Notes: a model not told the origin generated them from the letters alone. Positions 1-6,855 are shown, numbered from the stretch's first letter. The stretch: DNA of 10,027 nt from CAZBWS01 sp964495705 (GCA_964495705.1 CAZBWS010000079.1:1-10027); one strand, 5' to 3'. Program-made: numbers and translations.

Positions 1-124
1 TCTCTGTATATAGACATGAGAATGCGTCAATCCCTCGCTTTAATAAAGTCAACCTATTTAAGATGCCTTGTCATAAATTAATCTTTCTTAGCTCCTTAAT
101 TACTGGAAGAACAATTAAAAATTA

Positions 125-171
125 GCGGTAGAGCGCATTTAGTGCTTAATTAAGTAAGCCTGTGCTCTCGC
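125..171. repeat. Imperfect inverted repeat able to form a long stem-loop
   Basis: GCG (125-127) plus AGAGCGCA (130-137) can pair with TGTGCTCT (161-168) plus CGC (169-171). That gives eleven pairs including one G-T, with a two-base bulge at 128-129. Inside the loop, GCTTA (144-148) pairs with TAAGC (155-159) as a second stem around an A/T palindrome. No T-run follows on either side, so it is not a typical intrinsic terminator. It lies more than 200 bases before the kinase start. It could be part of an untranslated leader, a processed RNA, a protein-binding palindrome or chance; the sequence does not decide. Confidence 0.35.
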
Positions 172-322
172 GTTAGTCATTCATCTATATGCGGATAAGT
201 TACGATAGACTGATTTTTATGCATTGATATGCTTTTTTAGAAAAAATAAATGATATACCGCTGTAACTTGTTTTTTAATGTGTTTGATTCGCATTACCAT
301 TTCCTTTTGGTGTTAATGTTTC

Positions 323-350
323 TTTACATACTATTTACAAACAGTAATGT
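323..350 (+). promoter_or_regulatory. Weak sigma-70-type promoter candidate for the kinase-amt cluster
   Basis: TTTACA (323-328) resembles a -35 box at five of six positions. After 16 bases, TAATGT (345-350) keeps the first, second and last bases of a -10 box. Transcription would then start near 357, giving a leader of about 30 bases before the ATG at 387. A second TTTACA (334-339) faces TGTAGA (348-353) across 8 bases as an imperfect inverted repeat over the -10, a possible operator. No sigma-54 -24/-12 pair (TGGC...TTGC) was seen, although nitrogen-controlled amt genes often have one. The call is by eye only. Confidence 0.25.
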
Positions 351-386
351 AGACTCACAAAAAATATTAAAGCGGCGAGTATAGTT

Positions 387-2531
387 ATGTTTTCAAAATT
401 CCAAGTGTCAAAGTATCGATCACTGTTGATTGCGATGTCTTTGTTTTTTGTTCTTCTGTTGGCCATATCCACTATTAATTTCTTTGTACAAAGAAATATT
501 GTGGGTAGCTTGAATTATGTTTCTGTTGTCAACGAACTAGGCTCAGACCACTTACCTAGTCAGTCAGCACTGCGGTCAGATTTTTTGGAAAAATCTGCAC
601 AGGGTCGGTCGTTTATCCTGAGTGATGGCCGCAAAGTATCGATGCCTACCAAAATGCAGGAGCAGACAAGTGCATTTGCTCAGGCTTTAAAGCAGCTGGA
701 TAGCAGCCAAGCTAAACTGGCCAAATCTCAGCTGGATGCGGAACAGCAATACCAATCTATTCAGCAACAATTAACACAGACGACTTCAGAGATTGAGCTA
801 GCCAAGCAGGGCGTGTTAGAGGATAGCGTTGCCTTAGATGATTTAGCATTGGTTTTAATGGCTGCTCAAAGCCAAGCAGCTGATGATTTTTCTGCTGTGG
901 AGCAGGCTTTGAATACCGCTGAAAAATCTGCTGAAATTGAAATGGCTGCAATTAAGGCGAGTTTGCAAAATAGCCAGCAGCTTGCGAATAAGCAGTACAA
1001 GAGCAAGTCTCAATTAGCCTTGTCGTTTATGGCTATCGGAATCATTTTTTCAATTTTATTATATTTTTTGTTACTAACCATTATTTTTAAGCGCCTGGGC
1101 GAGTCTGAAAAAGTATCCGAGAGTACCAAAAATGAAACGGCCAACATTATGGCGACCGTATCTGAAGGTTTGTTCTTGATTGGTCGTGACAATGCGATTG
1201 GTATAGAGCAGTCAGAATCACTGAAGAAAATGTTTTCTACAGAGAAAGACTTAGAAGGTGATTTCTTTCAATTTATTGGTCAGTATGTTGTGCCCAGTGA
1301 TGTTGAAAACGCCCGTGACTTTATTGAAATACTGTTTGGAGAAAGGGTAAAAGAACGCCTGATTGAAGGTTTGAACCCGTTGACAGAAGTTAAGGTTCAC
1401 ATTACCCGCCCTGATGGAAGTGTTGAAGATCGCTATCTCGGTTTTAAATTTAAGCGCGTTTTTGAAAATGATAAATTAGCTTATTTACTGGTTTCTACTA
1501 CAGATATCAGTAAAGAAGTTATGTTGAGAAAAGAGCTTGAAGATACTAAGGAAAAGCAAGACTCACAGATTGATTTGTTAATGAGTATATTGCATGTCAA
1601 TAGCGACTCCCTATCTAAGTTTTTCCTCGCTACCGAAACCGCTCTTAACGTGGTTAATGACATGTTAAAAAACAGCGCACAAACTGGCTTTGAGATGAAA
1701 AATAATATCAATACTATTTTTCGTCACATGCATAAGGTCAAAGGTGATGCAGCTAGCTTAAAGCTTTATAACTTTGAAGCCTTGGCACATGAAGTTGAAA
1801 GCGGCTTAGATGAACTGAAGTCTAAAGTTAAAATTGATGGAAGTGACTTGCTACCATTTACCAGTCAACTAAAGGACATGTTTAATGAGCTAAATAATAT
1901 GCAGGCGCTGGTTGAAAAGGTGTCAGGTATTAGTCGAAATTCTAATAGTCCTGCTGTTGAAGACGCTTCTGATACGTCGTTACATAATTTACAGTCTTTG
2001 GTGCAAAACTTATCGCAACGCTTGAATAAGCCAGCGCAAGTCAATCTGTATGGGATGGATGAAGCAAGTATTCCAGACGAATTGGAAAATGCTGTTAGTG
2101 ATATCTCTGTGCAACTCGTTCGCAATAGTTTAGCTCATGGTATCGAAAGCGCAGAAAGTCGCTTAGAGAAGAAGAAGTCTTCGGTTGCACAAATACTGGT
2201 TAGCTTCAAGGATATCGGCGAAAAAGGTTATGAACTCATTGTGCAAGATGACGGCCAAGGTATTGATGAAGAAAAGGTATTGAATAAAGCGATAGAGAAA
2301 AATTTAATTTCTGAAGAAAGTTCGAAAAAAATCACAACAAGTAATCAGTTTGCCAAGCTTATTTTCAGCCCTGGGTTTTCTACACAGGATGAAAGCGATA
2401 TGGATTCTGGACGAGGCGTTGGATTGGACTTGGTTAGAAATACAATAAAACAAAACAAAGCTAAGATGGGTGTTAACTATAAAAAAGATAGCTACTGCCG
2501 TTTCAGAGTTGTATTCCCCAAAGCCGCATAA
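387..2531 (+). CDS. Membrane-bound CheA-like histidine kinase (TM - periplasmic helices - TM - PAS-like - Hpt - HATPase), no CheW domain
   Basis: A 714-residue sensor kinase of the inner membrane. Two hydrophobic segments (about residues 11-34 and 210-234) enclose some 175 periplasmic residues rich in Q, A, S, E and K that look helical and coiled. A PAS-like segment follows at about 250-375 (SEGLFLIGRDNAIG near 259-272, ending in the typical TTDIS), then a short coiled linker. An Hpt-like helical region carries HKVKG at 449-453, with H449 the likely phosphoacceptor. The ATPase part is CheA-type: N-box LVRNSLAHGIE (577-587), G1 DDGQGID (621-627) and SPGFST...SGRGVGLD (661-681). The protein ends about 30 residues later, so the CheW-like P5 domain is absent. 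Two N-box positions differ from CheA: Q576 where E. coli CheA has His376, and A583 where CheA has Asp. Weak GGCGAG precedes the ATG. The likely targets are the receiver and phosphatase encoded next. Confidence 0.85.
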   Translation: MFSKFQVSKYRSLLIAMSLFFVLLLAISTINFFVQRNIVGSLNYVSVVNELGSDHLPSQSALRSDFLEKSAQGRSFILSDGRKVSMPTKMQEQTSAFAQALKQLDSSQAKLAKSQLDAEQQYQSIQQQLTQTTSEIELAKQGVLEDSVALDDLALVLMAAQSQAADDFSAVEQALNTAEKSAEIEMAAIKASLQNSQQLANKQYKSKSQLALSFMAIGIIFSILLYFLLLTIIFKRLGESEKVSESTKNETANIMATVSEGLFLIGRDNAIGIEQSESLKKMFSTEKDLEGDFFQFIGQYVVPSDVENARDFIEILFGERVKERLIEGLNPLTEVKVHITRPDGSVEDRYLGFKFKRVFENDKLAYLLVSTTDISKEVMLRKELEDTKEKQDSQIDLLMSILHVNSDSLSKFFLATETALNVVNDMLKNSAQTGFEMKNNINTIFRHMHKVKGDAASLKLYNFEALAHEVESGLDELKSKVKIDGSDLLPFTSQLKDMFNELNNMQALVEKVSGISRNSNSPAVEDASDTSLHNLQSLVQNLSQRLNKPAQVNLYGMDEASIPDELENAVSDISVQLVRNSLAHGIESAESRLEKKKSSVAQILVSFKDIGEKGYELIVQDDGQGIDEEKVLNKAIEKNLISEESSKKITTSNQFAKLIFSPGFSTQDESDMDSGRGVGLDLVRNTIKQNKAKMGVNYKKDSYCRFRVVFPKAA

Positions 2532-2548
2532 AAAATAAGGTTAACAAA

Positions 2549-2908
2549 ATGAAATTTATGGTAGTGGATGACTCCAACGTTATCCGAACAATTATACAAG
2601 ATTCACTTAAAGATCATGACTTTGAATTTGTTGGTGCGGCCGAAAATGGGGTTGAAGCTGTTATTCAGTTTGAAACTTATCGTCCAGATTTTATGACTCT
2701 CGATATTACAATGCCGTTGATGGATGGCATTGAAACGATAAAGAAGATCATGGAAATCGACACCAATGTTCGCATCTTAGTGATATCTGCCCTGTCGGAC
2801 AAAAAAACATTGCTTGAGGCAATTAAATTGGGAGCGTCAGGCTTTTTATGTAAGCCATTTGACAAGCTAGATTTGATTGAATCAATAGAAGAATTAATAG
2901 AGGACTAA
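2549..2908 (+). CDS. Single-domain CheY-like response regulator
   Basis: A 119-residue stand-alone receiver domain with no output domain, expected in the cytoplasm. It carries the acidic pair D7-D8, the phosphoacceptor D52 in LDITMPLMDG, S80 as the switch Ser/Thr in VISAL, and K102 in the CKPF motif, so it should be phosphorylatable. AAGG at 2537-2540 lies 8 bases before the ATG. A second in-frame ATG three codons later would remove part of the first strand and is less likely. It follows the kinase by 17 bases and precedes the CheX-like gene by 3, which suggests that the kinase phosphorylates it and the CheX-like protein dephosphorylates it. The output is unknown: it may bind a flagellar motor as CheY does, or a private partner such as the product at 4672-5361. 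The names cheY and pilG would both over-reach. Confidence 0.92.
   Translation: MKFMVVDDSNVIRTIIQDSLKDHDFEFVGAAENGVEAVIQFETYRPDFMTLDITMPLMDGIETIKKIMEIDTNVRILVISALSDKKTLLEAIKLGASGFLCKPFDKLDLIESIEELIED
2899..2904 (+). promoter_or_regulatory. Ribosome binding site fixing the GTG start of the CheX-like gene
   Basis: AGAGGA lies 7 bases before the GTG at 2912. The nearby ATG at 2908, which overlaps the TAA of the previous gene, is in another frame and meets a stop after four codons. The GTG is therefore the only sensible start here. Confidence 0.7.
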
Positions 2909-2911
2909 TGC

Positions 2912-3361
2912 GTGGAAAGTGAAAAGTTACAAATATTTGTAGATGGCACAGTTAAATATTTTTCGAAGTTTGGCGGGGCCTCGGCACGTGTAGGATCTCC
3001 TTTTTTAATCAGTTCAATGAATGAGCATTTTCAGAAATACACCAGCTTTATTAGTATTTCTGGTAGAGATACAGGGGCTGTTTTTTTCTCGTCTTCTGAC
3101 GAGCTACTAACGCGCTTGTTGAATACACTCAATGTCAGCAATGTGAGTGAAGAAAATTTGATTGATCTGGCGGGTGAAATTGCAAATACCATATCGGGTA
3201 ATGCTCGTGAATTACTGGGACATGAATTTATCATTTCCACACCCATAGTACTTAGCGGGAGCCATGACTCTGTTGTACACATGACGGAGACGCCGCAGAT
3301 TTATGTGATACCTATTATCTGGCATAACCACAATGCCAGTTTGATTATTAGCCTGGATTAA
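2912..3361 (+). CDS. CheX-like phosphatase of phosphorylated receiver
   Basis: A 149-residue protein of the CheC/CheX/FliY phosphatase family, which removes the phosphate from CheY-type receivers. The diagnostic helix is DLAGEIANTISGNAR (about 85-99), which holds the single E-x-x-N active-site pair as E89 and N92. One such pair, rather than two, fits CheX instead of CheC. The alternating strand-like segments around residues 45-60 and 128-148 agree with the CheX fold. It starts at GTG, 3 bases after the receiver gene and behind a good AGAGGA site, so it is probably made together with the receiver. Its natural substrate is most likely the receiver at 2549-2908, which would give a signal that can be reset. 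Membership of the family is clear; activity is inferred. Confidence 0.85.
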   Translation: MESEKLQIFVDGTVKYFSKFGGASARVGSPFLISSMNEHFQKYTSFISISGRDTGAVFFSSSDELLTRLLNTLNVSNVSEENLIDLAGEIANTISGNARELLGHEFIISTPIVLSGSHDSVVHMTETPQIYVIPIIWHNHNASLIISLD

Positions 3362-3365
3362 AGCA

Positions 3366-4670
3366 ATGAAAAATTTACTGGTCTATATATTGTTGTGCGT
3401 AATGCCAATATCTGTTTCTGCCCAAGAAGTCAGCTCAGAAGAACTTTATTCTATGGGTCATACAATTTGGATTGCCGTTTGTTGTATCTTAGTATTTATA
3501 ATGCAGCTGGGTTTTTTGTTTGTTGAAAGCGGAATGGTGCGCTCTAAAAACACCGTCAACGTGATTATGAAAAACTTCACGGATATTGGTTTTGGTGTTT
3601 TAGGCTTTTGGATATTTGGCTATGGCTTAATGTTTGGTTTAAATGAAAGTGGTTGGATAGGCACGAGTGATTTTCTGCCTAACTTTGATAGCAATAAAGA
3701 CAATATGAATTTGGTGTACCAAATGATGTTTGCCGCTACTGCGGCGACGATTGTATCCGGTGCTGTAGCAGAACGCTTTAAGTTTACACATTACTTGGCG
3801 GGTGCTTTTTTGCTGACAACGATTATCTACCCGATCTTTGGTAGTTGGGTTTGGGGTGGCACTGAAGAAAACCCAGGCTGGCTAGCAAGTTTAGGCTTTT
3901 ATGACTCGGCGGGTGGAACGGTGGTTCACGGTATTGGCGCATGGACTGCCTTAGGTGCATTGTTGGTTTTGGGGCCTCGTCACGGGCGCTATAGCCGTAA
4001 AGGCGCACTACATGAAATACCGGGTCATAATTTGCCGTATATCTCTGTGGGTGGATTTTTACTGTGGTTTGGTTGGTTTGGCTTTAACGGCGGATCGGTA
4101 AATGAGGACTTTTCTAATCTAGGTCAGATTTTATTAGTCACGCATATGGGTGCCATCGGTGGCATTTGTGGCGCCATTTTTTGGATGTTGGCTACTCGCC
4201 AAAAAGTTAAAATGACACATACGGTGAACGGCGCACTGGCGGGTCTAGTATCAATTACTGCAGGTGTTGATGTGCTCTCTGTTTCTAGTGGACTTATTAC
4301 TGCCGTTATCGGTGGTATTATTTTAGTCGCGTCAACCAACTTCCTACACCGTTGGAAGATTGATGATGTGGTTGGTGCCATTCCCGTACACGGTTTTTGC
4401 GGTGCTTGGGGTACTTTCGCTGTGGGCTTATTTTATCAGGGAGATATGTTTAATGTTGAGCGTATCGCAGCCCAGTCCATTGGTGTTATTGTCGCATTTA
4501 TTTGGGCTGTTTCTTTATCTTTAGCGTTGTATTGGGGTTTAAATCGCCTCACCAATGGCTTACGTGTTAATACTAAGTTTGAGCAGCGCGGGTTAGATCT
4601 CTCTGAGCACCATGAAGTGGGCTATGGCGAATTTATGAATACGCCTATTAACTCATCCGCTACAGAATAA
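3366..4670 (+). CDS. amt: Ammonium transporter, Amt/MEP/Rh family
   Basis: A 434-residue inner-membrane ammonium channel/transporter, expected to form trimers. Residues 1-19 look like a cleavable signal peptide (VSA before QEV), followed by about eleven membrane segments. Against E. coli AmtB from memory, the key residues are kept: D180 (D160) and H188 (H168) in DSAGGTVVH, H342 (H318) in VHGFCG, F122 (F107), W163 (W148), F240 (F215) and S244 (S219). The twin-histidine pore and outer gate are thus intact and transport is expected. The cytoplasmic tail keeps an RGLDLSEH segment like the AmtB region that meets GlnK, then extends about 14 residues more. It starts 4 bases after the CheX-like gene. 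No glnK is next to it, which is unusual because amt and glnK are commonly paired. The signalling neighbours suggest a role in ammonium sensing as well as uptake. Confidence 0.95.
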   Translation: MKNLLVYILLCVMPISVSAQEVSSEELYSMGHTIWIAVCCILVFIMQLGFLFVESGMVRSKNTVNVIMKNFTDIGFGVLGFWIFGYGLMFGLNESGWIGTSDFLPNFDSNKDNMNLVYQMMFAATAATIVSGAVAERFKFTHYLAGAFLLTTIIYPIFGSWVWGGTEENPGWLASLGFYDSAGGTVVHGIGAWTALGALLVLGPRHGRYSRKGALHEIPGHNLPYISVGGFLLWFGWFGFNGGSVNEDFSNLGQILLVTHMGAIGGICGAIFWMLATRQKVKMTHTVNGALAGLVSITAGVDVLSVSSGLITAVIGGIILVASTNFLHRWKIDDVVGAIPVHGFCGAWGTFAVGLFYQGDMFNVERIAAQSIGVIVAFIWAVSLSLALYWGLNRLTNGLRVNTKFEQRGLDLSEHHEVGYGEFMNTPINSSATE

Positions 4671-4671
4671 T

Positions 4672-5361
4672 ATGTCTAATCATCAGTTTGAATTTGAAAG
4701 CCGGGCTGTTTATAAAGCCTTGAAGCGTATGACAGCAGATTATGCCTTACAACATGCAGGGTTTAACTACTGGAAGGCTAACCACTCCAAATCGGTTTTA
4801 AATGTGGTTGATTTTTCTACGGACTTACATGCCTATTTGGATCTGACGTCTAAGGAAAAATCTTCCTTTATGGTTGCTCTACACGCAGCCATGACATTGA
4901 GCTTAGAGGCGTTGCCGCCAGTGCCTGCTGTTATGCTAGACGTTGCCCCTGTTAATGCAGAGGGAGGTCGGGCAGAGGCAGTACAGGTACCGTCTTTTAA
5001 TGCGCCTAATTCCCCACAGTGGCTAATGATTACTAGCTTTCTTAAAGAGTCTGTTGCCGAGGTTAAAAAAATCAGCAAAAGTGCTTTTGTCGACTTCCAG
5101 GAAATACTCATAGAAGAACAGGGTGACTTAGACACAGCTCAGTGGAATCTTATCAAGTCTTGGGTTAACTCGGGCTTTACTCAGTTGGGTATTGATGAAG
5201 GTATCAGTAAAGCGGATTGCTCGGTTTTTTCGCATTATACTTATTTGATTATTTGCGAAATAGTTGGCGCTGTTAAGGCAGACAAAATGGTACATTCCAT
5301 TGTTATACGCTTAAGCGAATTACCAGAGAAAGAAGGTTTTGACCCCAGTAATTTGTTGTAG
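4672..5361 (+). CDS. Uncharacterised 229-residue soluble protein, last gene of the amt cluster
   Basis: I do not recognise this family. The ATG follows the amt stop after a single base, which suggests translational coupling, and no clear ribosome binding site of its own is seen. The protein has no signal peptide and no convincing membrane segment. The N-terminal part (about 1-95) looks helical, with a basic stretch early on and an FMVALHAAMTLSLEAL helix near 66-81. A Pro/Ala/Val-rich linker (about 82-117) leads to a second helical part (about 118-215). A terminator follows 62 bases after the stop, so this is the end of the transcript. Its place suggests a partner of the receiver or of Amt, but no known output domain (DNA-binding HTH, GGDEF, EAL, HD-GYP) can be seen. 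Confidence 0.75.
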   Translation: MSNHQFEFESRAVYKALKRMTADYALQHAGFNYWKANHSKSVLNVVDFSTDLHAYLDLTSKEKSSFMVALHAAMTLSLEALPPVPAVMLDVAPVNAEGGRAEAVQVPSFNAPNSPQWLMITSFLKESVAEVKKISKSAFVDFQEILIEEQGDLDTAQWNLIKSWVNSGFTQLGIDEGISKADCSVFSHYTYLIICEIVGAVKADKMVHSIVIRLSELPEKEGFDPSNLL

Positions 5362-5375
5362 ACGCTTATAACAAA

Positions 5376-5414
5376 GCACATAAACAGCGCCTTTTACTCT
5401 GTTTAGTATGTGGC
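5376..5414. repeat. Imperfect stem-loop just before the terminator
   Basis: AAACAG (5382-5387) pairs with CTGTTT (5399-5404), and CACAT (5377-5381) with ATGTG (5408-5412), with a three-base bulge at 5405-5407 and an 11-base loop. No T-run follows. It may protect the 3' end of the transcript or assist termination of either convergent unit. Confidence 0.4.
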
Positions 5415-5423
5415 GTTACTAAC

Positions 5424-5451
5424 AAGCCTAGCCTTCGTGCTAGGCTTTTTT
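5424..5451 (+). terminator. Intrinsic terminator of the signalling-amt cluster
   Basis: A perfect nine-pair stem, AAGCCTAGC (5424-5432) with GCTAGGCTT (5439-5447), closes a six-base loop CTTCGT. The T-run is T5446-T5451, the first two bases of which belong to the stem. On the minus strand the same hairpin is followed only by GTTAGTAACG, so it should stop the convergent yghU transcript less well. Confidence 0.85.
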
Positions 5452-5476
5452 ATCCGTATATGTTTTTGCCACTTCT

Positions 5477-6325
5477 TTAGGTTTTACTTATGTGGTCAAA
5501 ATCAGCCGCACTGTGGCGTTCGCGTAGTTGTTCATGCTCTTCACCCCATACACGGTTGACCTTGCGTCCGCGTTGTACCGCAGGACGTGCATCTATGTCT
5601 TTGGCCCAGTGCATTACATGGCTATAGCTGTTGACGTCTAAAAATTCAGCGGCTTCGTATAAGCGCCCCAGTACGAGCGCCCCATACCATGGCCAAATGG
5701 CCATATCCGCAATACTGTATTCATCTCCGGCCATATAGGAGTTGTTAGCGAGATGTTTGTCTAATACATCGAGCTGACGTTTCACTTCCATACTGAAGCG
5801 ATTGATCGGGTATTCAAATTTCTCTGGCGCATAGGCATAGAAGTGCCCAAAGCCACCGCCTAAGAATGGCGCTGAGCCCATATGCCAAAACAACCAATTA
5901 AGACACTCTGTTTTTGTTTGAGCGGGTATAAAGGCATTAAATTTTTCGGCTAGGTAGAGCAGTATTGCACCCGACTCAAATACGCGCTGCGGTGGTTGTG
6001 TACTGTGGTCGACTAGCGCGGGGATTTTAGAGTTAGGGTTTGCATCGACAAAGCCTGAGCTGAATTGATCTCCTTGCATAATGTCGATAATCCACGCGTC
6101 ATACTCTGCATGTTCTAGCCCTAGGGCGAGCAGCTCTTCTAAGAGGATAGTGACCTTGACACCATTGGGTGTGGCTAACGAATAGAGCTGTAAGGGGTGT
6201 TGGCCAATGGGTAGAGCTTGCTCATGGCTCGCGCCAGCAGTTGGGCGATTGATGTTGGCAAATTTGCCGCCGTTGTTTTGTTCCCATTGCCATTTTTTAG
6301 GTGGGGTATATGTCGTATCACTCAT
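5477..6325 (-). CDS. yghU: YghU-type glutathione S-transferase / disulfide-bond oxidoreductase
   Basis: A 282-residue cytosolic protein of the Nu-class glutathione transferases. E. coli YghU (about 288 residues) reduces organic peroxides and disulfides using two bound glutathiones. Several blocks match YghU closely: FANINRP (22-28), HPLQLYSLATPNG (43-55) with T52 and N54 near the glutathione site, DQFSSGF (86-92), NPNSKIPAL (97-105) with the cis-proline, FESGAILLYLAEKF (116-129), PFLGGGFGHFY (153-163) and the helical-domain GDEYSIADMAIWPW (200-213). An AGGA at 6332-6335 stands 6 bases before the ATG. It is the last gene of the minus-strand series, 24 bases after the metallopeptidase, and it faces the amt cluster tail to tail. 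A role in thiol and peroxide defence is likely; any link to its neighbours is unknown. Confidence 0.94.
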   Translation of the reverse strand: MSDTTYTPPKKWQWEQNNGGKFANINRPTAGASHEQALPIGQHPLQLYSLATPNGVKVTILLEELLALGLEHAEYDAWIIDIMQGDQFSSGFVDANPNSKIPALVDHSTQPPQRVFESGAILLYLAEKFNAFIPAQTKTECLNWLFWHMGSAPFLGGGFGHFYAYAPEKFEYPINRFSMEVKRQLDVLDKHLANNSYMAGDEYSIADMAIWPWYGALVLGRLYEAAEFLDVNSYSHVMHWAKDIDARPAVQRGRKVNRVWGEEHEQLRERHSAADFDHISKT

Positions 6326-6349
6326 GGTGTTTCCTGTGGTGTATGGGGT

Positions 6350-6853
6350 TTAGTAAAGACTGCCAGTCGTTTCTAATTGAACTAAGTATAGGCGCATATC
6401 AAATTCTAATTGATGGTAGTCAGGCAGCATATGTTCACATAAGCGATAGAAGGCTTTGTTGTGTGCTTTTTCATTTAAATGGGCTAGTTCGTGGACGACA
6501 ATCATATTCAGCAAGGCTTCGGGTGCTTTTTTAAAGGCATTGCTGATGCGAATTTCATGCTTGCTTTTTAGTTTGCCGCCTTGCACACGTGATACATAGC
6601 TGTGCAGACCAAGGGCGCGTTGTACCGATTGTATTTTGCCATCGTAAATGACTTTACTTAAGGGGGCTGATTTTTTCATGTGTTGATTTTTAATCAGCTG
6701 GGTATATTCGCGCAGTGCTTGATCGTTAGCAATGTTATGGGGTGTGGGGTATTTTTTGAGTATATGTTGAGCCAAGCGTTTTTCGTCCAGCATTTGCTGA
6801 ACTTGTGCCAGTACATGAGGGGAGTAATGTTGTAAGTATTTTTGTATCGGCAC
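6350..6853 (-). CDS. YgjP-type zinc metallopeptidase (M48/DUF45-like)
   Basis: A protein of 167 residues if it starts at the GTG at 6853-6851. It carries a zinc-protease signature, HELAH at 121-125 with a third histidine H131 in the following HNKAFY, the pattern of the YgjP/DUF45 family. RVQGGKLKSKHEIRIS (89-104), just upstream, is also typical of that family. No signal peptide or membrane segment is present, so it is probably cytoplasmic; the substrate is unknown. The frame stays open back to about 7075, but that part runs antisense-like through the dctM 3' end in another frame, gives low-complexity unfamily-like residues and lacks family similarity. The GTG lies 2 bases after the dctM stop and yields a family-sized protein with a typical beginning. 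No ribosome binding site is obvious there, which fits coupling to dctM translation. A TTG a few codons earlier is an alternative. Confidence 0.82.
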   Translation of the reverse strand: MPIQKYLQHYSPHVLAQVQQMLDEKRLAQHILKKYPTPHNIANDQALREYTQLIKNQHMKKSAPLSKVIYDGKIQSVQRALGLHSYVSRVQGGKLKSKHEIRISNAFKKAPEALLNMIVVHELAHLNEKAHNKAFYRLCEHMLPDYHQLEFDMRLYLVQLETTGSLY

Positions 6854-6855
6854 GG

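Larger units (their letters stand above)
1..386. other. A/T-rich upstream region without a supported gene
   Basis: No convincing coding region is seen. On the plus strand a frame is open from base 1 to a TAA at 79-81 (about 26 codons). It could be the tail of an upstream gene, but its residues match nothing I recognise, and the ATG codons inside it have no ribosome binding site. The stretch holds an inverted repeat at 125-171, an A/T hairpin of six T and six A around 233-246, and a weak promoter candidate at 323-350. The last 60 bases are the likely control region of the signalling and ammonium cluster that starts at 387. Confidence 0.6.

Noticed and set aside
16..81. Small plus-strand reading frame of 21 codons from ATG at 16
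   Set aside because: No ribosome binding site, no recognisable residues, and the frame is open back to base 1, so it could equally be the tail of an upstream gene or chance.
233..246. T6-AG-A6 hairpin in the upstream region
   Set aside because: Only A-T pairs and a two-base loop; not a terminator in either direction and expected by chance in such A/T-rich DNA.
300..386. Sigma-54 promoter for nitrogen control of the amt cluster
   Set aside because: No TGGC-TTGC pair with the correct spacing could be found by eye.
4672..5361. PII (GlnK-like) protein next to amt
   Set aside because: The product is 229 residues, helical, and shows none of the PII signature segments.
6301..6534. Plus-strand reading frame across the yghU start and metallopeptidase end
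   Set aside because: Antisense to two well-supported genes and without recognisable features.
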